Counted from the stretch's first letter, positions 26,804 to 37,540 are shown. The stretch: 64,000 nt of DNA from Peribacillus simplex (GCF_001542915.1 NZ_LNNH01000012.1:393582-457581), one strand, 5' to 3'. Notes: generated by a model not told the origin, from the letters alone. Program-made: numbers and translations.

Positions 26804-27028
26804 TGTGAACTCCTTTGTAAAGTGAGTATATTTTTTTTAGTTTCCTCTTTTTTCAATTTTTTATTCGACTGGAGAATCACTTTCGGGAGGGGCGGGATAG
26901 ATGCTTCCTATTCCTTGCCAGACCGTTTTCTCTTTCGTGAAAATGATTGAACGACAATCTAAAATGGTTAATCTGTCATTTAATTGCAAATGCTAACCAT
27001 CATAAGCTTGAGTTAAGAGGTGAGAACA
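26804..27028. promoter_or_regulatory. divergent promoter region of the two ger operons
   Basis: This short AT-rich spacer must contain both forespore promoters. I could not pick a convincing sigma-G pair on either side. Both downstream ribosome sites (AAAGGAG and AAGAGGTG) are clear. Confidence 0.4.
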
Positions 27029-28555
27029 TTGTTTAACCGCAGGAAATCCAGACAAAGCAGCTCACAACAAAAGGATAACGATGACGGCATCAATAAAAAT
27101 TCCGAAATACGCGAACTATTTATTTCCTTTTCTACATCCTATGATTTTATAAACCATCAAGGCTCATATAATGACGTAGGTTATTGGGTATCGTATTATC
27201 GTTCATTAATTGATGCACAGGAGCTTCACAAAAGTGTACTGTCAGTGATACCAACCTTGGAACAAATCAGTTTGGAGAAATTGAGAGATAGTATTCCAAT
27301 CGAGGACACGCTCATCACCAGTACGAAGATTGTGGTGGAAGAGCGAATCATGAGAGGGCATATCGCGATTAGGCTAGATGCAAACCTTGATGAGTGTTTG
27401 TTAATAAATGTGGTTGCCCAACATGGGCGGCAGGTTGATAAACCGGAACTTGAATTTGGGATCATAAGTCCCCAGGAAGCTTTTGTCGAGGATATCGATA
27501 TCAATCTGAATCTTGTAAGGAAAAGGCTTCCCGTACCAAGCTTGCAGGTGACTGAATTGACCGTGGGCAGCTTATCTAAAACAAAAGTGGCTGTCTTGTC
27601 CATTGATGGCATCGTTGACAATGAAAATGTCGAAACCGTCATCCAGCGCATCAATGAAATAGATTTTGATGAAATCTTGGATGGCTCCCATCTGGCGCAA
27701 ATGCTTTATGATGATACAAGTACATTATTCCCCCTTTTTCTATACACGGAAAGGCCCGACCGCATCGCCAGTGCTTTGGCTGAAGGAAAAGTGGCGATGA
27801 TCGTTGATCGGTCATCTTCCGCCTTGATTGCCCCAACCATTTTGTTGGAGTACTTCATTACGATGGAAGATTATAACATGCCATGGGTGCCAGCATCGGC
27901 ATTTCGTTTATTAAGGATTTTCGCGGTCATTTTTTCGATATTCGCAACGCCGCTATATGTAGCTGTCCTGACTTACCATTATGAACTGATTCCTAAAGAT
28001 CTTTTGGAAACGATCGTCACTTCAAGAAACTTGATCCCCTTCCAGCCTTTGATTGAAGCGTTATTCTTGGAGATCTCGATTGAGTTACTGCGGGAGGCCG
28101 CTGCCAGGCTTCCGACAAAGGTTGGTCAGACATTGGGTATCGTCGGCGGTATCGTAATCGGACAGGCTGCTGTTGTAGCGGGGCTGACGAGTAATATCTT
28201 GTTGATCATCGTTGCCTTGTCCGCTCTGGCATCGTTTGTCACCCCCATTTATAAAATGGGCAATGCCATCCGGTTACTGCGGTTTCCCTTTTTGATCGGG
28301 GCCCAGATCTGGGGGCTGCTCGGAATTACCATTTCGGCCGTGTTCTTAATGACACATCTTATTAAGCTGACATCGATGGGGCACCCGTACCTTGAGCCTA
28401 TCTATCCGTTCCACTTAAAGGATTGGAAAGATAGCTTCGTGCGGCTCCCCTTTAATCTTTTTAAATCGCGACCCATCAATTTACGAACGGAAAATACAGC
28501 GAGGCAATCAAAGCCGAAACAGAAAATCATCAAAAAAAATGATTTTAATGAATGA
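27029..28555 (+). CDS. spore germination receptor A subunit (second GerA)
   Basis: The frame opens at a GTG at 27020, but that codon is part of the AAGAGGTG ribosome site; the TTG at 27029, 6 nt later, is the likely start, giving 508 residues. It has the GerA family layout with IELLREAAARLPTKVGQTLG and a longer Lys-rich C-terminal tail. It is only moderately similar to the divergent GerA, so this is an old paralogue rather than a recent duplication. Confidence 0.92.
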   Translation: MFNRRKSRQSSSQQKDNDDGINKNSEIRELFISFSTSYDFINHQGSYNDVGYWVSYYRSLIDAQELHKSVLSVIPTLEQISLEKLRDSIPIEDTLITSTKIVVEERIMRGHIAIRLDANLDECLLINVVAQHGRQVDKPELEFGIISPQEAFVEDIDINLNLVRKRLPVPSLQVTELTVGSLSKTKVAVLSIDGIVDNENVETVIQRINEIDFDEILDGSHLAQMLYDDTSTLFPLFLYTERPDRIASALAEGKVAMIVDRSSSALIAPTILLEYFITMEDYNMPWVPASAFRLLRIFAVIFSIFATPLYVAVLTYHYELIPKDLLETIVTSRNLIPFQPLIEALFLEISIELLREAAARLPTKVGQTLGIVGGIVIGQAAVVAGLTSNILLIIVALSALASFVTPIYKMGNAIRLLRFPFLIGAQIWGLLGITISAVFLMTHLIKLTSMGHPYLEPIYPFHLKDWKDSFVRLPFNLFKSRPINLRTENTARQSKPKQKIIKKNDFNE

Positions 28556-28573
28556 TCGTAATGAGGAACCTAT

Positions 28574-29665
28574 ATGAACCCAGCTGGTGTTAACGAAAAG
28601 GACAAGGTGCAGCCTTTTTATGTGTTTTTTTTAGTGCATGCCATGCAAACCGGAATTGGTGTGCTCAGCTTCCAACGAGTTTTAGCAAAATCCACTGGTA
28701 CGGATGGCTGGATATCGATAATACTGGCGGGATTGATTGTCCATTTGCTGATATGGGTGATTTATAAGATTTTCAGCATTGTGCCAGGAGATATCCTGAC
28801 TGTCAATTATCAGGCATTCGGGAAATGGATGGGAAACTTCTTCAGCCTGCTTTTCATCCTTTATTTTTTGCTTCTCAGCTTGACGGTCATGATCAGCTAT
28901 ATTCAGGTCATACATGTATGGATGTTTGAAGAGGTTCCTGCCTGGTCTTTTTCGCTGGTCTTCCTGGTCTTGATTTACTATATCAATACTGGAGGCTTCC
29001 GAACGATTACGGGCATAGCCTTTTTAAGCGCCACCATGACCTTTGGGCTTTTATTCTTTCTCTTCTATGCCATGAAATACTCTGAATTCACCAATTTACT
29101 GCCCATTTTCGATCACTCGATTTTGGATATATGGAAAGGAACGAGAAATGTTTCCTTAACCATGATTGGATTTGAACTGATCCTGATGTTCTACCCTTTC
29201 ATCAGGGACGCAAAGTCTTCTCAAAAATACGCTCATGGAGGCGCTTTGTCGACCACATTGACCACCCTGTTCATTTATCTGGTTTCGCTCGTTTTTTATT
29301 CGCAGAAGCAGTTAGTCATGACCATATGGCCGACCCTCTCCATGACAAGCATCGTTGAATTGTCCTTTATTCAACGTTTTGAATATATAGATGTTTCTTG
29401 GTGGGCCATCGTCATCATACCTAATATGACCATCTCCTTATGGGCTGCCAGCAGGGGGTTCAAGCGATTATTCAATGTCCAGCAAAAATATCCATTATGG
29501 GGGATGTCGCTTATTATCCTGATGATCAACATTTTCTTTTTTGATATCGATTCGCTTAATATATTGGCGCGGATCATCAATCCCTACGGCGTGATTTTCC
29601 TTGTTTCCTACCTGCCTCTTCTTTTGGTCATCATCTATATTAAGAAAAAGAGGAATCGTATATGA
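28574..29665 (+). CDS. spore germination receptor B subunit (second GerB)
   Basis: The 363-residue protein has about ten membrane helices. It begins with a short polar tail and then the VFFLVHAMQTGIGVLSFQ segment equivalent to helix 1 of GerB permeases. GAGGAA precedes the ATG. It lies 18 bp after gerA and overlaps gerC by four bases, so A, B and C are translationally linked. Confidence 0.92.
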   Translation: MNPAGVNEKDKVQPFYVFFLVHAMQTGIGVLSFQRVLAKSTGTDGWISIILAGLIVHLLIWVIYKIFSIVPGDILTVNYQAFGKWMGNFFSLLFILYFLLLSLTVMISYIQVIHVWMFEEVPAWSFSLVFLVLIYYINTGGFRTITGIAFLSATMTFGLLFFLFYAMKYSEFTNLLPIFDHSILDIWKGTRNVSLTMIGFELILMFYPFIRDAKSSQKYAHGGALSTTLTTLFIYLVSLVFYSQKQLVMTIWPTLSMTSIVELSFIQRFEYIDVSWWAIVIIPNMTISLWAASRGFKRLFNVQQKYPLWGMSLIILMINIFFFDIDSLNILARIINPYGVIFLVSYLPLLLVIIYIKKKRNRI

Positions 29666-30747
29666 GAAAATTACTTCCTGTCATTTTGGCTTTTGTGATT
29701 CTATGCAGCTGCGCCCAGCCACGAGTGGTTGACGAGGTGAATATGGCCCAGGCCATCGGGTACGATATGATCAAGGATGATAAGGTTGAAGGAATGTTCG
29801 TCATCCCTATCTTTCAACAAGATAAAATGGGTAAATACCAAATCTTATCCGGGACTTCATCAACGACAAGTGATGTGCAGGCTGCCGTTTCAAAAAAAGC
29901 AGATAAAACGGTGCTACTCGGACAGACTCGCATCGTTTTATTCAGTGAAAAAATCGTTCATAAAATCGGGATGACAGAACTGACGGATTATCTTTACCGT
30001 GAGCCCCAGCTCGGTAACAGGGTTCTTCTCGTCATCGTCGAAGGTAAGGTCAAGGATGTCATCCATACAAAACCATCGAATTCAAATGTGAATATCGGAA
30101 TTTTTTTATCGAACCTTATCAATCAGCAAAATGAAACAGGTAACGGACCGGACACCAACCTCCACCTTTTCTTGGGGAATTCCTTGGAAAATGGCGGTGA
30201 TGCCTATCTCCCTATCATAAAAAAACGTGGAAATGACTTGTCTGTTTCCGGTGTCGCCCTGTTTCATGAAAATAAAATTGTCAGCAAAGTGCATTCAAGA
30301 GATATGTTCGTCTTCAAAACTTTAGTCCAATCCCATCGAAGGGGAATATACAAATTCAAATTAGATGATAAGAATAAGAGCGATATTGTAGTGGAAAGTA
30401 TCAGAAGCGGCACGAGTTATCATATATCAGACTCAGAGAGCCATCCATCGATGACGATAAAGCTAAAAATAAAAGGGCAAATTAAAGAGTCGATGAGAAG
30501 TGACAATCTTACCAATCGAAAAATGATCAAAAAAATCGAACAGGATATGGAAGCTGACTTAACGAAGCAGGCCACCAGGCTTATTAAAGATTTTCAGAAA
30601 CGCAACATCGACCCGATTGGCTTAAAGGAAAAATTCCACGCCAAAAATAAAAAAATGACGTATGAGCGATGGAAAAGCATTTATCCGAATATGGACATTC
30701 GTATAGAATCGAAAGCTGACATCCTCCAAACCGGGGTTTCGGAATGA
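29662..30747 (+). CDS. spore germination receptor C subunit (second Ger(x)C lipoprotein)
   Basis: The 361-residue product has signal MRKLLPVILAFVILCSC with the lipobox cysteine at 17, then VVDEVNMAQAIGYDMI as in Ger(x)C proteins. Start and gerB stop overlap as ATGA. It completes the rightward receptor operon and is followed by a strong terminator. Confidence 0.92.
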   Translation: MRKLLPVILAFVILCSCAQPRVVDEVNMAQAIGYDMIKDDKVEGMFVIPIFQQDKMGKYQILSGTSSTTSDVQAAVSKKADKTVLLGQTRIVLFSEKIVHKIGMTELTDYLYREPQLGNRVLLVIVEGKVKDVIHTKPSNSNVNIGIFLSNLINQQNETGNGPDTNLHLFLGNSLENGGDAYLPIIKKRGNDLSVSGVALFHENKIVSKVHSRDMFVFKTLVQSHRRGIYKFKLDDKNKSDIVVESIRSGTSYHISDSESHPSMTIKLKIKGQIKESMRSDNLTNRKMIKKIEQDMEADLTKQATRLIKDFQKRNIDPIGLKEKFHAKNKKMTYERWKSIYPNMDIRIESKADILQTGVSE

Positions 30748-30758
30748 AGACAAGCGCA

Positions 30759-30794
30759 AAAAACGAGACAGGAAGCCATTCCCGTCTCGTTTTT
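30759..30794. terminator. bidirectional terminator between gerC and cysI
   Basis: AAAAACGAGAC (30759-30769) pairs exactly with GTCTCGTTTTT (30784-30794). It serves the two converging operons. Confidence 0.85.
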
Positions 30795-30804
30795 GTTGTA
30801 AGGA

Positions 30805-32523
30805 TCAATCATGAAAATTCGTACCATCCGTCACTTCTTTAACGATTCCGGCCCGGATGACAAAGTCACCGAAATGCTCTCCTTCCGTCCGTTCTTTTGC
30901 AAATCGTGAAAGCAGGACCTGCAGCTCGTTCAAAATCTCTGCTTCCCCGATATTTTCACGGTACATCTTGCTTAGCCGGCTCCCATCGAATGCGGCACCG
31001 AGATACATATTGTACTTGCCAGGCGCTTTTCCGATAAAACCGATTTCTCCAAGTGCATGACGGGCACAGCCATTCGGGCAGCCGGTCATTCGTATCGTGA
31101 TTTCTTCTTCCCTCAATCCGTTTTCATCAACGATGGACTCCACTTTATCAAGCAAAACCGGCAAATAACGCTCCGCTTCCGCCATTGCCAGTCCGCATGT
31201 CGGAAGTGATACACAAGCTATCGCGCTTCGGCGGAGGGCTGAATGGTTTGCCCCATCCGTCAATCCATATTCGGCAAGCAAACCATTGATTTTTTTCTTT
31301 TCCTGACTTGATACATTGGCAATGATCAGGTTTTGGTTGGAAGTCAGCCGAAAGTCACCTGTATGAATTTTCGCGATCTCACGTAAACCTGTCATCAGTT
31401 TGTACTCATTCCGATCCGCGATGCGGCCACCTTCGACAAACAAGGTAAAATGCCACTTCCCTCGTAAACCTTTCACCCAGCCGTAACGATCACCATTATT
31501 ATCAAAATGATAAGACCCCGCCTCGTCCAACTGCCAACCCAGGCGATTTTCCAGTTCATTCTTTACCGTCTCGAGCCCAAGGCGGTCAACGGTATATTTG
31601 AAACGGGCATTTTTCCTTACGGAACGGTTTCCGTAATCACGCTGAATCGTAATGACTTTTTCCGCCACTTCAAGGATCTGGTCAGGTTTACAAAAGCCAA
31701 TTACTTTAGCTAGCTGGGGATATGTCGATTTATCACCGTGGGTCATTCCCATACCGCCCCCGATCGCCACATTGAATCCAACGAGTTTTCCGTTTTCAAC
31801 AATTGCTATGAAGCCCAGATCCTGGGAGTATACATCTATATCATTCGATGGAGGAACAGCAATGCCTATTTTAAACTTCCTTGGCAAATAAAGCGGTCCG
31901 TACATCGGTTCGATATCTTCCAATTCAGGGGTGCCTACAACTTTTTCTTCATCCAGCCATATTTCATGGTACGCCCTTGTCCGTGGCAATAAATAATCAC
32001 TCAATTGTTTCGACCATTCATATACTTCGGAATGGATTTCAGATTGGAAGGGGATCGAATTGCACATGACGTTCCGATTGACATCACCGCATGCAGCGAT
32101 GGTGTCGAGCATGGACGCATGAATCTCCTGAATCGTTTTTTTCATATTCCATTTCAATATGCCATGCATCTGAAAGGTCTGTCTTGTCGTCAATTTCAAG
32201 GTACCGTTTCCATATTTGTGGGCAAGATCATCCATGACCAGCCATTGTGAAGGCAACGCGACCCCGCCCGGCATGCGCACACGCAACATGAACTGATAGG
32301 CTGGCTCAAGCTTTTGCTTTTGGCGTTCATTCCGCAGATCGCGGTCATCCTGCAAATAGCTGCCATGATGTTTCATCAGGCGATTATCATCATCCGGAAT
32401 GCCGGCGCTAATGCGATCTTGCATCACCTCTTCGAGTGTACCGCGCAAATAGTTGCTTCTTTCTTTTATTTGCTCAACATCACTCGGCAGTCCTTCAGGT
32501 GCTTTCAATAGTCGGTTCACCAT
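30805..32523 (-). CDS. cysI: sulfite reductase (NADPH) hemoprotein beta subunit
   Basis: CysI reduces sulfite to sulfide with siroheme and a 4Fe-4S cluster. The 572-residue protein carries the cluster ligands in [15 protein letters not shown] (C-x5-C) and [10 protein letters not shown] (C-x3-C), and RQTFQMHG and NVMCNS typical of the sulfite/nitrite reductase fold. AAGGAG precedes the ATG. It is co-transcribed with cysJ, 27 bp upstream. Confidence 0.95.
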   Translation of the reverse strand: MVNRLLKAPEGLPSDVEQIKERSNYLRGTLEEVMQDRISAGIPDDDNRLMKHHGSYLQDDRDLRNERQKQKLEPAYQFMLRVRMPGGVALPSQWLVMDDLAHKYGNGTLKLTTRQTFQMHGILKWNMKKTIQEIHASMLDTIAACGDVNRNVMCNSIPFQSEIHSEVYEWSKQLSDYLLPRTRAYHEIWLDEEKVVGTPELEDIEPMYGPLYLPRKFKIGIAVPPSNDIDVYSQDLGFIAIVENGKLVGFNVAIGGGMGMTHGDKSTYPQLAKVIGFCKPDQILEVAEKVITIQRDYGNRSVRKNARFKYTVDRLGLETVKNELENRLGWQLDEAGSYHFDNNGDRYGWVKGLRGKWHFTLFVEGGRIADRNEYKLMTGLREIAKIHTGDFRLTSNQNLIIANVSSQEKKKINGLLAEYGLTDGANHSALRRSAIACVSLPTCGLAMAEAERYLPVLLDKVESIVDENGLREEEITIRMTGCPNGCARHALGEIGFIGKAPGKYNMYLGAAFDGSRLSKMYRENIGEAEILNELQVLLSRFAKERTEGEHFGDFVIRAGIVKEVTDGTNFHD

Positions 32524-32550
32524 GTTGTTATCTCCTTTTCATCAATAGTT

Positions 32551-34365
32551 TCAGTACACATCACGTTGATAGCGTTTATTCTGTTGCATATCATCCAGGT
32601 AGGCCTGCGCATCGGCATGACTCATCCGACCTTCTTTTTCAATGATTCCAATCAACGTATGGTGGACGTCATGTGCCATGTTTTTCTCATCGCCGCAAAT
32701 GTATATCGCCGCACCCTCCTGCAGCCAACGAAATAATTCATCGCTATGCTCGAGCATCCGGTTTTGTACATACACTTTTTCATCCGTATCCCGCGAAAAG
32801 GCCACATCCATCTTTGTCAATGCTCCAGTTTCCAACCACTTTTGCCATTCCGTCTGATAAAGGAAATCCGTCACGAAATGCTGATCACCGAAAAAGAGCC
32901 ATGTTTTCCCGCTTGCTTCCGTTTCTTCGCGCTCCTGAATGAACGATCTGAAGGGCGCAACGCCCGTACCCGGTCCAATCATGATTATTGGTGTATTCCC
33001 ATCAACGGGCTGCTTGAAGTTTTGATTATGCTGAATGTATACGGGCAGCTTATCTCCTGGCTGTAATCGCTCGGCACATAAAATGGAGCAAACGCCCTTT
33101 CTTTCCCGCCCATGACTTTCATAGCGGACAGCTCCGATTGTCAAATGCACTTCATCCGGATAAGCGGACAAGCTATTTGCAATGGAATAAAGGCGGGCTG
33201 GCATTTTTCTGAGAATGGAAACGAATTCTTGTGCCGACCCGCCCCATGAGCCAAAATCACGGATAACATCAAGCAAATCCCTGCCTTTGCGATATTCCTT
33301 TAGTTTTGCTTCATTTTCAGGTGATACAAGCGCCTTTAACTCCTCACTACCTGAAATCGCAGCCGCCTGCTCAAGCAGTGACTTAGTTAAAACGGTTATG
33401 TCAAAGTTGGAGATGAGCGCTTCCCTGAACGGCTGGAGGTCTCCCTGCTTGTTGACCTTCACCATTTCTTCTGGATCCCAATCGAGTTCATGAAGGAGCA
33501 TATCCACTAAAGCTGAATCATTCTGCGGATAAATACCAAGGCTGTCGCCAGGTTGAAATGTAATTCCAGAGCCTTCAAGCGACAACTCGACATGACGCGT
33601 CTCCTTATTGGAGCCTCGGCCGTTCAAGTTGATATTTTCCAGCACTTCCGCCTTGAACGGATTCGTCCTCGAATATGTAGTTTCAGCCGTTTGTGCCAAC
33701 GGTTCAATAACGGGTGAAACAGTATTGCCTTGCACCTTGCTTAAACTGGAAATGACGCCTTCGAGCCATTCGGCAGCCGGCTCATCATAATCAAGATCGC
33801 AGTCCATCCGCGGAAAAATCCTCGTGCCGCCAAGCTCTTCCAATCGCTTATCGAATTGTTTTCCCGTTTCACAAAAAAATTCATACGAGCTGTCACCAAG
33901 CGCCAATACAGAGAAGCGGAGATCATCAAGCCTTGATGCCCGTCTGCCATGAAGAAACTCGTGGAAGGATATCGTGTTATCTGGCGGATCACCCTCACCA
34001 TGTGTGCTAACGATTATTAGAAGATTCTCGACTTTTTTTAAATTATTCACCTTATAATCGCTCATGGATGATACCGTTACTTGAAAGTCTTTACCCTTGA
34101 GCGTTCTTGCGGCATTCTCGGCCACCCCTTGTGCATTGCCGGTCTGTGAACCATATAGGATGGTAACTTCTTTTGATATTTTCTGGGCATCGGTTTGAGC
34201 TGCCGTCACCGGTTCAGCGACTGTATCTGGAATGGAAACTGACAGAGACGCAGCCAAATAACCGCTCAGCCAAACTTTTTGGTTTACTGTCAAGCCAGGC
34301 AGGAGATTGTTAAGAAGCTCTGCCTGTTCCTGATTAAAAGGACTGTTACTTACCTGAAGTTGCAC
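32551..34365 (-). CDS. cysJ: sulfite reductase (NADPH) flavoprotein alpha subunit
   Basis: CysJ carries electrons from NADPH through FAD and FMN to CysI. The 604-residue protein has an N-terminal leader, a flavodoxin domain (LYGSQTGNAQGVAENA, near 70-210) and an FAD/NADPH reductase half (RLYSIANS, GPGTGVAPFRSFIQER). The start is read as the GTG at 34365, preceded by AGGTGG, because B. subtilis CysJ begins with the matching MQLQV; the open frame reaches three codons further. It faces cysL divergently. Confidence 0.95.
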   Translation of the reverse strand: MQLQVSNSPFNQEQAELLNNLLPGLTVNQKVWLSGYLAASLSVSIPDTVAEPVTAAQTDAQKISKEVTILYGSQTGNAQGVAENAARTLKGKDFQVTVSSMSDYKVNNLKKVENLLIIVSTHGEGDPPDNTISFHEFLHGRRASRLDDLRFSVLALGDSSYEFFCETGKQFDKRLEELGGTRIFPRMDCDLDYDEPAAEWLEGVISSLSKVQGNTVSPVIEPLAQTAETTYSRTNPFKAEVLENINLNGRGSNKETRHVELSLEGSGITFQPGDSLGIYPQNDSALVDMLLHELDWDPEEMVKVNKQGDLQPFREALISNFDITVLTKSLLEQAAAISGSEELKALVSPENEAKLKEYRKGRDLLDVIRDFGSWGGSAQEFVSILRKMPARLYSIANSLSAYPDEVHLTIGAVRYESHGRERKGVCSILCAERLQPGDKLPVYIQHNQNFKQPVDGNTPIIMIGPGTGVAPFRSFIQEREETEASGKTWLFFGDQHFVTDFLYQTEWQKWLETGALTKMDVAFSRDTDEKVYVQNRMLEHSDELFRWLQEGAAIYICGDEKNMAHDVHHTLIGIIEKEGRMSHADAQAYLDDMQQNKRYQRDVY

Positions 34366-34695
34366 GATTTCCACCTCACAAAGGAATATAAACTTATTTT
34401 AGTAGATTCTTATTTTCATTCACTCCATGAAATGAATTAACTCTTTTACTCCTATCGATCAAGTCGGTTTTAAATGCAAAAAAATTTAGAAAGTTCAGTT
34501 CATACATGGAGGGAACTGGAATCGATAGGTTGCTGCCAAATGAACAATTGACGTAAATAAGGAAAATAGCCTGCTTTACCTATACTATTGTTAAAATAAG
34601 TTCTTCATAATACTTTACCTGAGTGCTCATCATTAGTAAAATATATATAATTTATTGCTACTATTAAGAATATTAATAATAGAGGGAGTATTCCG
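34366..34695. promoter_or_regulatory. cysJI/cysL divergent control region
   Basis: This AT-rich spacer holds both promoters. TATATAAT near 34648 is a candidate cysL -10 without a good -35. An ATAAG-n4-TCATAAT stretch near 34596 is a plausible LysR-type half-palindrome. No coding frame is seen. Confidence 0.4.
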
Positions 34696-35604
34696 ATGTA
34701 TTATGATGCTTTAAAAACTTTTGTGACGCTTGTGGAAGTCAAGAATTTTACAAAAACTGCAGAAATTCTCCTTATGTCACAACCAAGTGTTAGTTTGCAC
34801 GTAAAGAAATTGGAAGAAGAGTTCCAAACGAAATTATTTCTTCGTTCACCTAAATTTTTAAAAGTCACCTTAACGGGCGAAATTCTCTACGAACGTGCTA
34901 AACAAATGATTACCATCTATGAACAGACCATCCAAGACATTCAGGAACATGATAGGTCGATCAAAGGAGAGTTAAAAATTGGCGCAAGTTTTACGATTGG
35001 AGAATACATACTGCCATCACTGCTCATTGACCTTCAGAAGGATTATCCTGAACTTGAGCTTCAAGTTGTCATTGGAAACACGGAAGAAATCGTTAAGGCC
35101 GTTCGGTTATATAAAGTCGATATTGGTTTGATCGAAGGTCAAACCAATGAAAAAGAGCTCTCCGTACACCCGTTTATGCAAGATGAGTTATTCGTCGTTT
35201 CATCGAACGACCATGAGCTCGCATGCAAAACTGAGGTGGAAATTGCCGACCTGCATGACCAAGCATGGGTAACAAGGGAAGTCGGATCCGGCACGCGGGA
35301 ATACCTTAACCATGTGATACGTTCAAATGGCCTGAAAATTAAATCGATGCTTACCATCAGCAGCAATCAAGGAATCAAGGAAACATTAATCAAACATGGA
35401 GGAGGTCTTGCCCTCCTCTCCCGAAGTGTCATAGAGCGCGATGTCCAAACCAAAATCCTTTCCACTATACCCTTGAAGAATGAATCCTTTAATAGGACGC
35501 TTTCCTATGTTTATTCTCCCATCATGGAAGATAAAAAGAATGTGAAGACCTTTATTAGGGAATTAAACCGAAAATGGCCTTTGAAAACGAGATCGGTTGA
35601 TTAA
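34696..35604 (+). CDS. cysL: LysR family activator of sulfite reductase genes
   Basis: The 302-residue protein starts MYYDALKTFVTLVEVKNFTK with a winged helix-turn-helix (TAEILLMSQPSVSLHVKKLE) and a periplasmic-binding-like effector domain. Divergent placement to cysJI is the arrangement of B. subtilis CysL, which activates that operon. GAGGGAG precedes the ATG. Confidence 0.9.
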   Translation: MYYDALKTFVTLVEVKNFTKTAEILLMSQPSVSLHVKKLEEEFQTKLFLRSPKFLKVTLTGEILYERAKQMITIYEQTIQDIQEHDRSIKGELKIGASFTIGEYILPSLLIDLQKDYPELELQVVIGNTEEIVKAVRLYKVDIGLIEGQTNEKELSVHPFMQDELFVVSSNDHELACKTEVEIADLHDQAWVTREVGSGTREYLNHVIRSNGLKIKSMLTISSNQGIKETLIKHGGGLALLSRSVIERDVQTKILSTIPLKNESFNRTLSYVYSPIMEDKKNVKTFIRELNRKWPLKTRSVD

Positions 35605-35633
35605 TAGCATCATTCCTTCATTCTCCCTAACTC

Positions 35634-35677
35634 TATAAAAGGCCATGGCAGGAGCATTTCTTCCATGGCCTTTTATA
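35634..35677 (+). terminator. 15-bp perfect terminator after cysL
   Basis: TATAAAAGGCCATGG (35634-35648) pairs exactly with 35663-35677, ending in TTTTATA. Works in both directions. Confidence 0.85.
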
Positions 35678-35796
35678 GGATGCTTACCTAAACGGTGAAT
35701 CGTGAATGACACCTTTCGCCTTACGTTTGGCTATTCTTCATTATGTATGTGCAAACCGCCCCGGTCCTGAACGGTTTTATGAATACAGGATTCCCT

Positions 35797-36713
35797 TCAC
35801 CCTTCATACCGTTCCAGTAATTCAATGAACATTTGTATGTGGATGTTATATTTTGCATATCGGCCTTTTCCATTTAAAAAATTTCCTGTCTATATGACCG
35901 GATACCCCATTTCCACAAGCATCGCCCGTTTCTCATCCATGGCGTCCGCGGAAAAACCAATATGGTGGACTGCCTCTCCTAATGTGTCAAGATGTTCCCT
36001 CCATGTACTGGACGATTCGTCGGACCCGATCCATTCAAACTGGATTAAGGGCGTAACGATGAACGTATATCTTGCTTTCCCTTCAGTTGGTTGGCCTTTT
36101 TTAACTCACATTCGATATGTCGGCTGGTCCCGAATCGATGATGTCCTATTTTCCGATTCCCAACAACTTGCGGTCTGCTTCTGAAGCCGCATCCGAATCT
36201 CTTACAACAAACTTTCTACCTTATTTGTCCCTTATGGCGGCTGAATAGTTACCTCTTCATCGTTTTTCCAAGAAGTTTTCCGAGGCTCGGCACTCTCGAG
36301 CATTTCTACCAGCGTTTTGAGATCAGCTTGTGTATTTACATATACATCGTCGGTCACTTAAGTTGAATTCATCCGTTTGCCAAGCTGGATTTCCACCTTC
36401 ATCCATGACGGGAACTCTCTTTTGAATAAAATCCACTTCTAAAGCGATATGCTGAATTCCTCCCCTGCTTCATCGAGAAACTCCCGGATCGTTCCTGGAT
36501 TTTCATCCGGTTCAATCAGCACAAATTGGACGGTTGGTAAATGCCCATTTAGATCTTGACTCCGTTGGCACACCCTTATAAATCACTTTTGAAACCGTAC
36601 TGTCACCTGTCAAAAATGGTTCTGCCTTTTTTGTGCCACGCGGTTTGGAAAATGATAGATTGCAAGCCACGATATCTTTCACAACCAATCTTTCCCAATA
36701 GTGCTTCAGCCAT
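35797..36713 (-). pseudogene. decayed tandem VOC (glyoxalase/dioxygenase-like) gene
   Basis: On the minus strand an ATG at 36713 with AAGGGGAA before it opens a frame that breaks almost at once. Homologous pieces then appear in different frames: QFVLIEPDENPGTIREFLDE, GIQHIALEVDF, then RKLLGIG, and LIQFEWIGSDESSSTWREHL with AVHHIGFSADAMDEKR and FIELLERYEG. These are the repeating elements of VOC metalloenzymes, apparently two modules. At least three frameshifts and several stops are present, so no full product can be made. It sits at the tail of the dioxygenase operon, 39 bp after the SDR gene. Confidence 0.7.
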
Positions 36714-36751
36714 TTGATTCCCCTTCTCTTAAACGTTATTCGATCATGAAC

Positions 36752-37540
36752 TCAGCCTAGTCCACGAACTGACAATCCACCATCGCTGGAAATGACCTCA
36801 CCAGTAATTGCACGCGCTTCGTCCGATGCCAGGAGGACATAAGCTGCTACATGATCTTCGGGCATCTGGGCCAGCTGAAGCGGGTTTCTTTTTTTAATGC
36901 TGCTGGCTTTCGTATCATTGTCAACGATTTTCACGAATGGACGCAGTGGCGGAATGACCGACAATGCCGTCAGTGTGCCACCAGGAGCCACTGCATTTAC
37001 CCGGATATTCGGAGCGAGTTCGAATGCAAGCTGGCGCATCAAGCCGATTTGGGCGTGCTTGCTTGCTGTGTACCAAACACCGCCGCCATCAGGATAGAAG
37101 CTTGCACCAGAAACGGTGAAAATGATGTTGCCGTTCGTTTTTTGAAGTTCCGCAAGTGCAGCCTTTGCTCCGAAGAAAGAGCCTTTGACATTAATATCAA
37201 GCAAAAAATCATAAGCTTCGGCCAGGGCATCCGGAGTGACATCGGCAAATTTCGCAAACCCATCGAAGACACCTGCATTCGCAATGAAAACATCAAGCTT
37301 GCCAAATTGCTCGACGGTGGCTTGCACCGCTTTTTCATTGTCTTCATATTTACTTACATCTCCTTGGTTGATGAGAATGTCTTCCCCAAACTCCTCTTTC
37401 ATTTTCTTCAGCGTTTCCACGGAGCGTCCAATGATGCTGACCTTTGCCCCTTCTTGTATGAATCGTCGCGTGACAGCTTCGCCTATGCCCGAATTGCCCC
37501 CGGTAACGAGCGCCACTTTGTCCTTTAACGCCATTGCCAT
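36752..37540 (-). CDS. SDR dehydrogenase, cis-dihydrodiol dehydrogenase-like
   Basis: The 262-residue short-chain dehydrogenase has the cofactor loop TGGNSGIGEA, NAG motif (IANAGVFDG), and an active site YTASK after a TVSGAS serine region. The closest type I recognise is the BphB/HcaB cis-2,3-dihydrodiol dehydrogenase group, which rearomatises the product of a ring dioxygenase to a catechol. It lies directly after the dioxygenase alpha and beta genes, which supports that role. AAGGGGG precedes the ATG. Confidence 0.85.
   Translation of the reverse strand: MAMALKDKVALVTGGNSGIGEAVTRRFIQEGAKVSIIGRSVETLKKMKEEFGEDILINQGDVSKYEDNEKAVQATVEQFGKLDVFIANAGVFDGFAKFADVTPDALAEAYDFLLDINVKGSFFGAKAALAELQKTNGNIIFTVSGASFYPDGGGVWYTASKHAQIGLMRQLAFELAPNIRVNAVAPGGTLTALSVIPPLRPFVKIVDNDTKASSIKKRNPLQLAQMPEDHVAAYVLLASDEARAITGEVISSDGGLSVRGLG

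Noticed and set aside
26820-26860. Sigma-G promoter for the leftward ger operon
   Set aside because: Boxes resembling GAATA and CATACTA are present but not at a valid spacing, so I did not annotate a promoter.
35825-36184. 119-residue plus-strand frame
   Set aside because: The opposite strand shows VOC motifs in several frames; the plus frame has no ribosome site and no recognisable pattern.
36851-37528. 225-residue plus-strand frame
   Set aside because: It is the antisense shadow of the SDR gene, whose motifs and ribosome site are clear.
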